Assembly (NCBI GenBank): GCA_949316235.1
Contig: OX438751.1
Span: forward strand, 2,090,413-2,154,412
DNA: 64,000 nucleotides
Direction: 5' to 3'
Source of the DNA: Oegoconia quadripuncta
Taxonomy: Eukaryota; Arthropoda; Insecta; Lepidoptera; Autostichidae
The notes beneath the pieces were generated by a model that did no database searches, was not told where the DNA came from, and saw only the letters and a list, made by a program, of their open reading frames with translations. Below, piece after piece: positions 39,958 through 51,272 of this stretch; position 1 is the stretch's first letter; each line of letters begins with the position of its first letter. Position numbers and translations under genes: made by a program.

Positions 39958-40696
39958 CACGTTAGCTTTCCGCCCGCGGTTTCGCCTGCGTCGGTTAACT
40001 TTATCGCGGAAATGTATTTATCCCATGGGAATTAGTCCCTTTATCGGGATAAAAAATATCCTATGTCTCAATTCTATGCCGACCTGTTTGGTGTAGTGGT
40101 CAGCAACTCTGACCACTATACCAAAAGGTTGCGGGTTCCCTTTGCTCGCTTCCGCCATACCCTTCGAACCTAACCTATCCATGTCGGGCGGGGTGCCAAA
40201 AACTCCCGTGCTCGCTTCGCTCGCACTCGAATTAGAACTCTTCTTAGACTTTGACTTTGACTTTGACTTTGAATCCCTAGTACCATTTGTTCTGTTGATA
40301 GAACTAGTGAGACAAAAATTCCCATTAGTTCGGCCAACAGAACTGTCCAACAGAACTACTGGGAACATAAGGCGGGTTCGAATCCCGCTACGGGCATATG
40401 TTTGTGTGATGAATACGTACATGTGTACCCGAGTTATGGATGTTTTCATTTATAATAAGTATTTATTTACAAAAAAAATATTTATGCAGTATATCAACAA
40501 TCTGGTATCCACAATACAAGCCTATAGTTGCTTACTGTGGAACTAGATGGCGCTGTGTGTATGTCTGAAGATATTTTATTTTAGTTTTTAATTCAGGGTA
40601 CATTCTACCTATATACCAAATTTCATCCAAATCCGTTTATCCGTTTCGCCGTGAGTGCGCAACAAACAAACATCCAAACTTTCGCATTTATAATAT
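39958..40696 (+). mobile_element. Non-autonomous element interrupted by a SINE that is itself interrupted
   Basis: Outer parts are 39958-40080 (CCGCCCGCGGTTTCGCCTG ... TTTATCGGGATAAAA) and 40582-40696 (ACCAAATTTCATCCAAATCC ... TATAATATTAGT). Together these form a very common lepidopteran repeat type, possibly Helitron-like (from memory). A reverse copy of the same ends lies at 50658-50830. Between them sits SINE family B. Confidence 0.6.
40083..40580 (+). mobile_element. SINE family B split by a 235-bp insertion
   Basis: The head up to GCGGGTTCC (40138) and the rest from GCGGGTTCGAATCCCGC (40372) flank an insert. The insert contains GACTTTGACTTTGACTTTGA and a GC-rich CTCGCTTCGCTCGCACTCG block, also seen in part at 46858-46965. 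Confidence 0.75.
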
Positions 40697-40745
40697 TAGT
40701 TAGAAGACGTGGTTGCAGGAACATAATATTTTTATAGCTGACGAC

Positions 40746-40984
40746 AATAAATAATAATAAATAAATATATGTCTTTGCACAAACACACAACGCCATCTAG
40801 GTCCACAGTAACCATCTAGGATTGTGTTATGGATACCAGAGTTATGGATGTTTTTCATTTATACATGTATTTATTTACAAAATAAAAATGTATTTGTCTA
40901 GTTTATCAACCATCTGGTATAAGCCTGGATGCTTACTGTAGACCTAGATGGCACTGTGTGTTTGTGCAAAGACATTTATTTATC
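40746..40984. mobile_element. Head-to-head pair of family-B-related SINE 3' ends
   Basis: 40746-40839 (-) and 40840-40984 (+) are inverted copies of the CTAGATGGC-CTGTGTGT end, forming a hairpin of about 240 bp with 'gtctttgcac' in place of the usual 'gtctaagg' end. Confidence 0.65.
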
Positions 40985-41074
40985 GTCCGTGGATTCGTCT
41001 TGATCTACAGAGTTTCATAGCATATATCCTATTACTCTCTGGATTTTTACCATAAAAAAAAAGATTAAGAACAA

Positions 41075-41249
41075 CTTTCCACTAGGAACCATAGCTGAGT
41101 TGGACTTCCATACAAAAAGTGGTTTCAGAATCGTTGACTTTGTATGAATGATCGAAAATGTTTTGATCAAATTCGACTACCTATTTGGTTACTTGGAGAA
41201 AGTTGGTCGTAAAGTTAATGGGAGTTACACGAATTCAAATTCACCCTGT
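41075..41249. mobile_element. MITE family M3, truncated
   Basis: Shares the 'aacaactttcc' arm and the CGAATTCAAATTCACCCTG end with 16989-17361, followed by TATA. Confidence 0.7.
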
Positions 41250-41999
41250 ATATATGTATCATTAGTTTATAAGCTATTTTAATATAGTATATCACCAAGG
41301 GCGGATCCAGGTTTTTTTTCTGGGAGGGGCACAAGAGGCGGACGGGCAAAAAAATCAACAACAACAATCAACAATAACTGTTTTTAATTTCTACATGTTA
41401 CATGTATATATAGGAAGGTTTATGAAAATGTCAAAACAATAGAAAAATTAAATATTTAATAAAGACAGTTTTCTTTTATGTTTCCTGCTAAAGATGTTCA
41501 GCACTTCATTAGCGTCCATTTCTGCCGCAACGTCTTGATGGATGCATTAAAGCCAATCCATTCAAACGCCAAAAATTTGAATTTCAAAAAAATCCATCCA
41601 GAAATAGACAAGGGTTTCACTTACGTTCTTTCTGTTATTTTAACAACTCTGATAATTTGATTTGCTTCTACGTATGTACTGTGATGGAATCTCCACAGTA
41701 CACAGAAATACCGTCTGGGGGGGGCACGTGCCCCCGTGCCCCTCCCTTAAATCCGCCGATATAATATCACTATACAGCTGTAGTGGAGTACAACGAGAAG
41801 ACACTGATTTGCGTGAACTTAAGACAAACTCACTGTACTGCAATCCGGCTGCTAAAATCGTACGCGCCAGACTCGTCCAGCAATCATAACCGTCTAAAAT
41901 TACTCACATAATTGAATCGAAACCGACTCGTCCGTAAAATATTAAAGAATGCGAAGCGAAACAGAAATATTTTTCAAAAAAAAAAAAATTGTACAGTTG

Positions 42000-43640
42000 C
42001 CAAGGATTCTCTTTCAATGGATCAGATCGAGACGGAACGGCCGCTGTAAACATGTCACGGGACGACACAAGTTTCACCTGCTTTAACAAAAGGAGGTTTG
42101 AAATATTCCACGCGTTGGACTGGCATGTAGACTAAACATGATTGTCGGTAATGCCAAAAGCAACATCAGTAACGAGCTATCTACGAGTATCGTTCAAGTA
42201 ATAACCCTATCTATCCCCGTGTTAAATCAACTGGTCAAGTTTATTTTCGTTTGCGCAGTTACATCAGTCAGCTGATAGTATCAATCTGCAACTTTCGTAA
42301 TGCCCTGGCCTACTTTAATAAATATGTGTAAGTGAATCTCCGCCGTGTTACGTTTGTAGCTTCGTTCGCCGCCGAGTGATTTTCAGTAATAAATCATTTA
42401 ATTTTGACATTTAGCACGCAGTGTTATATTTGACAAATTTTTGACAAGCGGTGATGTGGATATTAAAATTTTAATGTTGTTTTTGTTTCTGCTCGTTATT
42501 TTGTACAAATCTGAAATAGTTCTCTACGTCTATTACTAGCCGACCAACCACTCTGTCCACCTGATTGGACGGTTAGTAATTTTTTTTCTTAACCGTCAAC
42601 CTGGTTGGTGCTAGTACCTACGTTAGCGACAACATAGGGCCGTATTAAGAAATCGATCTTGACATTGAGATCGCGTCTCAATCTCAATACTATATATTTT
42701 TTGCCACAGATTCTCAAGCGTGCCCTTAAGATCATCTCAATTTTCCTTTTTTTTCGCGGGGAAATGCGTTACGCATACTGCAAAACTTCGAATCAATTAT
42801 TAGGTAACCCTGTCAGCCTATTGCACTCTGGCCCTGTCAAAGACATAGTCAAGCTACCCCGCATGCCTCATACCGCAGCTTATTGACAGAATAATTCAGT
42901 ACAGTAAAACTTTAGGCGTTCATGTCTTGTCTAGTCGATATAGGTTAATCTCAAGTCTAGATACACTAACATTTTGCATTCGCGTCATAACTTTTTGTAA
43001 TTAAATTGTAGCGTCGGCTTTGCTACTTAGAGAATAATGGTACGAGCTCTATCTAACGTTGTTAAAATTCTAAATCTTATTACGTGTATCCAAGAATGTT
43101 GTGTAACGCTCGAGGGAAGACCAGATTTACGTTAATTTATGCTTTGTTTACACCACATGCTTTCGGAATAGCACGTCGAAAGCTGTGTGCATTTACTAGA
43201 TGTATTTTGAGACTGTGAACAAATCTATTCACGACTCGCTGTGAAACAACAATTGTATTACCTACCTACTTAAATTGACGGCATTCGGATTATTTGCGAT
43301 AAAAACGATTGTGCATGTTTCTCAAAAATTTACGAGCGCAGATGGAATGCGAAGCAGATTGGTAACTCTTGTCTTCTCATACAAAGAACGCCGGACTTAA
43401 GCCAAAAGATATATCAAACCGTTCTAAATTTTAGTGACAATAAAGAGTCGCGTGCGCAGTGTCTGAATAAAAACGGCAATAGATCATTAGACCGGGGCGG
43501 GAGCACTGACATCGACAGATTTAAATTAATGGTTGCGGAGGTTAATGAAGGCCAAACAAACGATAGATTTAAAATAAACAATAAGTATTTCACTAATTTG
43601 GCTAGGGAAAGTGAATTTAGATATAAAGCGGTTGTTTTTC
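42000..43640. other. Unassigned stretch with one MITE M6 fragment
   Basis: Only 42640-42745 is recognisable (GGGCCGTATTAAGAAATCG with CTCAA motifs). No gene is supported; the longest open frame (42659-42886) lies across the MITE. Confidence 0.45.
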
Positions 43641-43660
43641 ATTGACTAGTAGATTCTCGA

Positions 43661-43958
43661 CGGGGATGGGGTTTCTGCAGGGATATAGGCCTTTCCTCGA
43701 ATAATGAGGGACTATGAGCCATAGTCCACCATGTTCGCCCAATGCGGGTTGGGGACTTCACATGCCTTAGAGTTTTTATTTCTCAGGCATGCAGGTTTCC
43801 TCACGATGTTTTCCTTTACCGTTTAAGAGCAGTCGGATAAATGTGCATAAGTAAATAAATTAAAATTATAAACTCATTGGTACATGGGCTGCCTGGGAAT
43901 CGAACCCGGACCTCCCAAATTGTGAGACCGCGTCTTAACCGCTGAGCCACCGACGCTC
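43661..43958 (-). mobile_element. tRNA-derived SINE, family D
   Basis: Minus strand head: GTCGGTGGCTCAGCGGTTAA (A box) with GGTCCGGGTTCGATTCCCAG (B box), a near-complete tRNA cloverleaf sequence, then a body with TCGTGAGGAAACCTGCATGC. A fragment is at 1012-1155. Confidence 0.8.
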
Positions 43959-45022
43959 TCTGCATATTTTTGCATATCTACCTATCCGGTAACTGGACTA
44001 TAAAATAAACTGAGATAAGATGGGATGAACTGAGATAAGAAAAGAGTCCATGATAAAGTAGTCGCGGACGGAAAGCTATTAAAATATAATACATAAAATG
44101 CCTCTCCATACCTGCCCTATCTACACACGGCAACGTCGGTCGCCGTACTAAATGAGCGAGCCGATCGAGAGCAGTGTTTCTACATTCCCACATGACTAAA
44201 ATATGAGTCTGCCACAATATTAATTGAACGCGATTCACATAAAATCTGTAATATTATATTTGAAAAAAAATTAAGAATTTTACCTAGTAGATGCATTGCT
44301 TAAAAGTGGCCTTTTAGACCCGTACACGTGCTGATTGAGGTACCTACTGTTTTTTCTAAACATAAACCTGAAGCATAGTAATCTGTGGCTGAAGGCCGTA
44401 CCTCTAATAGACCAAACGAAACGAGACTGTCGTCCGAGGTAATTTTTTTTAGTGTATGGTCGAGAGCATTCGATCGCGATGAACGATGAACTATTTTCTA
44501 GCTCGAGGAGACAGCAAATGTCAAAAAATGTCAAAGTAGTAAAGAAAAGAATGCACATTTAAATTTTTAGACATGTTGATAGCTGGCCGTTTACACGCAG
44601 GCGAGTACTCGCCCACTCGACGATGAATTATACTCGTCCGCCGAGAAGATTCAGTGCGTCACTAAAGAAAAGCAAATAATAACTGAAATCTCTAAAAATG
44701 TAATTAGATAAATGATATTTCTGATACTTTTGTTAATTGGATGGGGAAAAGACTGGTTACCCACAACACAGGGAATCCTAGTGTGGGGAGCAGGGCTACC
44801 TCGTTGCTTATATTGTAACTCGTTTTTGACAAAATGATTTTTACACATTTTTTTTACATTTTTTTACATACCGTCCTTTTCATAAAAGAGATGCTACTCT
44901 ATACTAATCTACTTACACGATAAATATGCAAGTAATCTAATTATTCTCAGGCGACTAATCACCATATCTATAGATTAGAAAAGTTGGCCAGTTATTTCAC
45001 GGTAATTCTTTATGAAGTGAAG

Positions 45023-45385
45023 TGACCTTACGATGGATCATATGATCCACTTTCCTAGAACAAAATAGCAATTGTTTTATTATTTTGTCAGTTTCTACTA
45101 CTACATTAAATAAGGTATTTTTAAAGGCAGCTTTGGTGCAATACATTTTTTTAAACACAGGGGCCAAACTTATCTGCTGAAATTACGTTGGCTAATTTAT
45201 ATTTGACCTTACGATGGATCATATGACCCACTTTCCTAGAACAAAATAGCAATTGTTTTATTATTTTGTCAGTTTCTACTACTACATTAAATAAGGTATT
45301 TTTAAAGGCAGCTTTGGTGCAATACATTTTTTTTAAAAAAGGGGCCAAACTTATCAGCTGAAATTACGTTGGCTAATTTATATTT
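45023..45385. repeat. Tandem duplication, 2 x 181 bp
   Basis: Copies 45023-45203 and 45204-45385 are about 95% identical (TGACCTTACGATGGATCATA at the start of each). Single-copy sequence otherwise; probably a recent local duplication. Confidence 0.92.
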
Positions 45386-45389
45386 AAGT

Positions 45390-46270
45390 ATTTTTTGACG
45401 TTATGGTAAATGTTTTTTAATTAAATTTGATGCGCAGTCGTCAACAGGTCGTCAACAACTCAGGAATATAAATAAAAAATGTCCCAATTTGCAGAACTGA
45501 GTTAAAAACTTTTGAAACCTTTGTCATATGGAAGGTCAGGGCACCTACACCACCTTAAAGGATCATCGTCAACGTACAGAACGATGTATATATATAAAGA
45601 ACGATAGATATAATCAAAGAAATTTCATTTAAAAAACAGTGGAGTGGAGATATTTTGTATATCTTGGCTGTTAGACGAAGAATCAATAGACTCGCTTTCT
45701 GCTGCTTTAATTTTGCTCGCTCAATTTGTCACTGACCGTATGTCACAGCTGCCGGTTGTCATTCTTGTTTGAGACTTCCCGACATTCCAGTGCCACCAGG
45801 TGAAGAGCATTATCCTAAGGATATTCACTTATTTATTTTCGACATAGTTCGTTCTAACACGTTTTTATAAATAACTGTGAGCGAATCAGTAATACTTATA
45901 CCGAAATTTCGTGATAAAACACTATTTTTAGTTTAGCACTCCTCTATATTAATAATGACCATGCTGACGTCGGTTTCAAAGAGGTTTTTTATTTAGATCA
46001 TTTATTATCTCCATTTCCTTTTCTTATTGTTTTTCCTTGGATATATTTTATGTGGACCGTTAGTTAGATGTTCATTTCTTTTTGTTGGAATATAAATCTT
46101 TCTAAATCTTACGAAAAACATTAAATTACAACTGTGTATTTAACTGTACAGCCATATCCCTGGCCAAGACCAATCCGTATCTTGCTGTAAGTGTTGTAAA
46201 AGGCGACTAACGAATCATGAATAACAAATAACAGCAGTGATGAGCAGCAGTCATGATTGCGGAGATGTGT
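45390..46270. other. Unassigned non-coding stretch
   Basis: No gene or familiar repeat seen. Confidence 0.4.
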
Positions 46271-46274
46271 AATG

Positions 46275-46507
46275 ACGACCGGTTGGAATAGTGGATAGTG
46301 ACCCTGTCAACGAAACCAACGGTAGCGGGTTCGAATCCCGCGAGGGGTAAATGTTTGTGTGATGAATATGAACATTTTATTCCCAAGTCATGGATGTTTA
46401 TATAAATATTTATGTATGTTTTATATCTAGTATCCATAGCACAAGCTTTGCTTAGTTTGGGACTAGATGATTGGTGTAGGTAAGTGTTCGAAATATTTTT
46501 TTTTTTT
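46275..46507 (+). mobile_element. tRNA-derived SINE, family C
   Basis: Head GACCGGTTGGAATAGTGGAT with B box GGGTTCGAATCCCGCG; ends in a poly-T-rich tail. Confidence 0.85.
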
Positions 46508-47900
46508 AGGTATGTCTAAGTATGTAAACATGCCATTCGCCATGGGAGATATGGTTCTCTGCCCTCTCGCCAAAAATTATTTGCCAGATTTTCACTTGCA
46601 ACTAAGGTTTCGCAGAATTTTATTTCGGCGAATAATCATTTGCCAACTTATCATATCATTTTGTTTTACTACCTAACCTCACAGTTACCAACTGTACGTT
46701 TGGTCTGCTTTTCATAATGACAATTTTTAAAATGCCTACTTTCAAGTAGCAGAATGTTTTAGTTTGCGTAATATTCCTTTAGTTGTTTATTGTTTACCAA
46801 ATATTGAATTAAATAGGGTTTCATTTCTCTATGTATACATGTCAACCTAACAGAAGGGTATGGCGGTAGCGAGGTGGGCGAGCAAAGCGAGCTTCCAACC
46901 TAACCAACAGAGGTCGGGGTGCTCCGAACTCCCGTGCTCGCTACGCTCGCACCCGCCCTATAAACATTTTCTATAGTACTTACCTACATTCATCTAAATT
47001 ATTGTTATTCCTTTTTAGGAGGCAGTTTAGATCATTCAGTATGAAATGGGAACTGTTACACTGACAAAACGTCATTCGTCTAATAGTAGGGTGGCCTAGT
47101 GAAATGTTTGAAAAATTATAAATGTTCCAAACGTTTTGTGTCATTATAATAATCAGCTTATCAATAATTCTCTCAGGCACCCACAGCTATTGAAAATTTG
47201 TAGATCGAAGGTTATTTTCAGTAGTCCTCTTACTTCTAGACGAACTTGACAATATTTTCTATTTGTTTCAGATATGGTCGAAATAAACCAACTCAAGATG
47301 TGAGACCAAAGCAAAGGACGAGGGGGGGTGGGGGCTAGTTGAGGCGCTATGAAAATTTTAATATTAAGAAACCGTAATTTTAGATAATAAGTTAGAAAAT
47401 ATAAGTTAAGAAATGTCGTTATAGACCCGAGCATTTAAACTTAAGACCGGGAAAAGTCCACAGAACGCTATGGAGGAGCAGAGTCAAGAACCCATCCAGA
47501 CGCCAAAAGTTCGTAAAAATTCAGTGCTGGGCATTCCAATTTAAGTGAAGTCTAAAGTAAATTTTTTTTAAATGTAATGAAAGACAGCTAAGACAAGAAC
47601 AATGCCAATGCGAATGTGGTTTTAGCTTATAATTGTTGCTGTTTGGTGCAAAAACATTATTTCAACGTCGTTAAAAACCAAGAGAGTTTTATAATAAAGT
47701 TTTTTTTTAAGAACAACATGTATTTTCTTGAATGTGTTCTGTAAGATAGCGCCGGGGATTTGTTCTGCCTTGGTTCCGGGACGCAACGTACAGAGTTGTA
47801 ACCTCAATCTACAACCAAATTAACACAATCCGTGGCTCAATATAAATAACATTATTCAAATACCTGACCTCGCACTTGCAGGTGTGATAATGTTTGGGAA
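46508..47900. other. Unassigned stretch
   Basis: No gene. 46858-46965 contains a GC-rich 'GAGCAAAGCGAGC ... CTCGCTACGCTCGCAC' palindromic patch related to the insert at 40139-40371. Confidence 0.45.
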
Positions 47901-47907
47901 ATTCATG

Positions 47908-48210
47908 TTTTTTTTTATGCACGACGGGTTCATACTTGACCTCAATCACACCTGATGTTAAGTGAAGATGAGGTCGAAGGTGGAAGCGTACTGACCCGGA
48001 AACCCCATCTTATTTGGGGGACTAGCTATCTTACCTCTGACAACCGGAACACAACAATGCTATTAACATTGCTGTTTGGCGGCAGATTTAGATAAGATGG
48101 TCGTAGCTAGCCAGGCGGACAAACCGAGTACTAAACATGTACCCAGCAGGAGATCGAACCCGCGACCTCCGATTCGTAAACCCAATGTTGCTTACACTGT
48201 GCCACGGTGG
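47908..48210 (-). mobile_element. tRNA-derived SINE, family A
   Basis: Antisense copy with a 40-bp deletion of the 'atttaaaatgccctaccacc' block. Confidence 0.88.
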
Positions 48211-48224
48211 TACATCATCATCAT

Positions 48225-48470
48225 CACATCAGTCACATGACGTCCACTGCTGAACATAGGCCTCCCATATAGATTTCCAGAATCGCCTGGAAGCGGCAGG
48301 GCACATAGCTCGAAGAGCTGATGGCCGGCGTGGCATTAAAGTTTTCGAGGAAGACCACGTACCGCCAAGCGCAGCGTAGGACATTCACTCACAAGGTGAG
48401 CGGACGACCTGATGAAGGTCACGTGAAGTCGCTGGATGCAGGACGCTTCCAACGTATATACATACACCTG
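48225..48470 (-). mobile_element. RTE-like element 3' end
   Basis: Simple CATCAT run, then 'cgtccactgctgaacataggcctcc', the usual 3' end of RTE-type elements in insects (from memory), and the 'ggtcacgtgaagtcgctggatgcagg' block shared with 18555-18590 and the window start. Confidence 0.55.
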
Positions 48471-48604
48471 AAGGCAGTCGGGTAAAGAGTGTGCCCCTCG
48501 TTCCTATTTTAGCGTGTTGACAACAGCTGTTGTACATACGAGGTGAAGGCAATTCTTCGGAAAAATTAAATAAGAAATATAAATTTAAATCCTCACGTAT
48601 AATT

Positions 48605-48840
48605 GACGACCGATTGGTGTAGTGGATAGTGTCAGCGAAACCAACGGTTGCGGGTTCGAATCCCGCGAGGGGTAAATGTTTGTGTGATGAATATGAACAT
48701 TTATTCCTGAGTCGTGGATGTTTATATAAATATTTATGTATGTTTATCCGTTATCTAGTATCCATAGTATAAGCTTTGCTTAGTTTAGGACTAGATGATT
48801 GGTGTAAGTGTCCGAAATATTTATTATTATTTATGATTAT
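48605..48840 (+). mobile_element. tRNA-derived SINE, family C
   Basis: Head CGACCGATTGGTGTAGTGGA, B box, body, (ATTATT)n end. Confidence 0.88.
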
Positions 48841-49640
48841 TATAATATTATCTTGCTAGCTAGTATGTAGCCAATTTGTATTTACTATTTTAGAAGTATT
48901 AGTAAAAAAATTCGTCGGTTCTCAATCTTTCATTTGCCAAGAAAACAAACTGTTCGAGCAGTTGTAGGCCTGGCTGTGAGCCAGAATGTGCGCATGCGAT
49001 TGATAAAACCACACTCCACTCCCTACGCCGCCCGTGAATGAATATTATTTTAGCAGACTGATCCGCCGATAAACTCGTTCGAGTAGATAACTATTGTCTT
49101 GTATATTTGCCAAAATTGAATCAATGGTTGGTCCTACAGGTTTACGCACGCGCCATACGTACCATAGTCAGAATGCTCAACACAAATGCGGGGGCCAATC
49201 GCGTTACAAGGGCTTTACAAACGGAATGTTTTTGGATTTGCTTTGGGCAGCGCAGATGGACGTTTTGTCGGCCGTACAAGAAAAATTATTTAAAATTCGG
49301 CGACCTGTTTGGTGTAGTAATTGTTCTCAGATTATTATTACTAATTTAACAAATTTAAATCATATCCGAATCATACTGACCTAATCATAATTAATATACA
49401 GAGCCCCCTAATACCGTTTAATAATAATTTTCAACGGAAAATACATTTTGTAAGATTTTCGACTATCACTCATTAACTTGTGAAGACTTAGCGGTGATAG
49501 ATTTCTTTATTAGTTGATGTAGGTATTACTACTATGAATTTTTCCACGTATCCAGAAACAACTGTTTAGCTGGCAGGCGGAGGGGGACACTTGACTATAA
49601 CAACAACTGGTACAGGAATATGCATTGTATAAAAAAATTA

Positions 49641-49888
49641 CCTGTTGTAGTTGTTAGCAACTCTGACCACTATACCAAAAGGTTGCGGGTTCGAATCCCG
49701 CTAGGGGCATATGATTGTGTAATGAATACGGACATGTGTACCCGAGTTATGGATGTTTTCATTTATAATAAGTATTTATTTACAACAAAAATATGTATTT
49801 ATGTAGTAACACAAGCCTATAATTGCTTACTGTGGAACTACATAGATGGCGCTGTGTGTAGTCTAAGGGTATTTATTTATTTATTATT
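49641..49888 (+). mobile_element. tRNA-derived SINE, family B
   Basis: Head and B box intact, short internal deletion of the 'tatcaaccatctggtatcc' block, end CTACATAGATGGCGCTGTG. Confidence 0.85.
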
Positions 49889-49889
49889 T

Positions 49890-51170
49890 CATTTATTTGT
49901 ACTAAAACCATGGAGTGTCGTAACGTAAGGAGTTCCACATCTATCTATTGAGGGTTCAGCGTCATGGTACGCCATGGAACGACGTTTTGCCGTAATGTTG
50001 AGGGTGAGAGATTTTGAGTTGATTTAAATGAAAGAAAGAAAGAAACTGTTTATTCGCCACTTCGACACATATACGAGTACAACAATTGTTAGGCAAATAA
50101 AATAATAGAACGCTCAGATAAGTGTCGCAGCAGCGAAAGGGAAACGACTCAGCTATATGCTAAGTTTATAAGAGCTCAGCGCATAGTGCTGGTTTACTGT
50201 CGCACCCAGAGCGTTACCGTCGCTTGTTGCATAAAAACAGGACATTCCTGTCAAAGGAATAAAAATGTGCTATGTAAATTAAATATATACATAAAGATAC
50301 TTGTTATGTGATATAAAACTGAATATAAACTACCCTTGAAGAACGATAAATAGAAATTCAATTCCCAGCGGTCTTGATTTAGTTTGTATATAGTAGTATG
50401 TATTATCACATATTGCGTCTACCTTGTCATCTGCTATGTTATTTCGAAAGCCCACGGGCCCAATCAGGATCCAAAGTGGGACCCCAAACGACCATGTCTT
50501 ACGGTCATAGCTTTCACGTTGTTTTATCCATAAAATATGAGTTCTACCTACTAAGGTGCACCATTCAAATTTGAACTGTGTATAGTCGAGACTGAGATAC
50601 TCCCACAGACAAACCGATCAATTTGGTTTTGTGGGGTTAGCATTATAACCACCTATCTAACTAATGTTATAAATGCTAACGTTAGGATGTTTGTTTGTTT
50701 GTTTGTTGCTCAATCACGGCCAAACGGCTGGATTAAGACAGGATACTTTTTATCCCGATAAAGTCGGTAGTTCCGGCGGGTTAACAAATTTCCGTGATAA
50801 AGTTACTCCACGCAGGCGGAAAGCTCCTATGTAATAAAGATAAATAAATAAAAAAATTAGACTTATAAGTAAAGAAATACAAGATGCCCTAGAATACGTT
50901 CAGCAGCAAAAGTTGTGATAAAGGGATCGAAGTGTCATACGTGTAACACATATCTCGTCTCGTGCCAGCGTTGATTTCCAACGAGGTCCTTTCATACCAG
51001 AGTAACATTCAACTGAAAATAACCAAGGATCCATCCTTCCAAAGACTGAAGGTGTGATACGTTGCTTATCGTCGCTAGTCGAACACGAATACCGATGCGC
51101 GTGCGCCAGGAGTGGTTCATGGGGATAATCTAAGGTTTACTTAGTTACAACAACCTTTTATAATTAGTTA
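49890..51170. other. Unassigned stretch with one dispersed-repeat fragment
   Basis: 50658-50830 is the reverse of the Helitron-like ends seen at 39958-40696. The rest shows no gene or repeat I recognise. Confidence 0.45.
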
Positions 51171-51172
51171 TT

Positions 51173-51178
51173 TTTATT
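51173..51178 (-). terminator. Candidate polyadenylation signal of the right channel-like gene
   Basis: AATAAA on the minus strand, 95 nt after the final TAA at 51273. The short, clean 3' UTR supports the distal stop as a real translation end. Confidence 0.55.
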
Positions 51179-51272
51179 AACGAGTAAAACATCCTGCTAT
51201 AAAATTATGATAATCATTAAGTACGTTGATAATAAACAATTAATTGTAGGCGTTATCTAAATAGTGACATGA

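Noticed and set aside
49620..49928. Similar peptides encoded at 3545-3898, 49620-49928, 58058-58264 and 58658-58891
   Set aside because: All run through family B SINEs; the shared peptide is SINE sequence.
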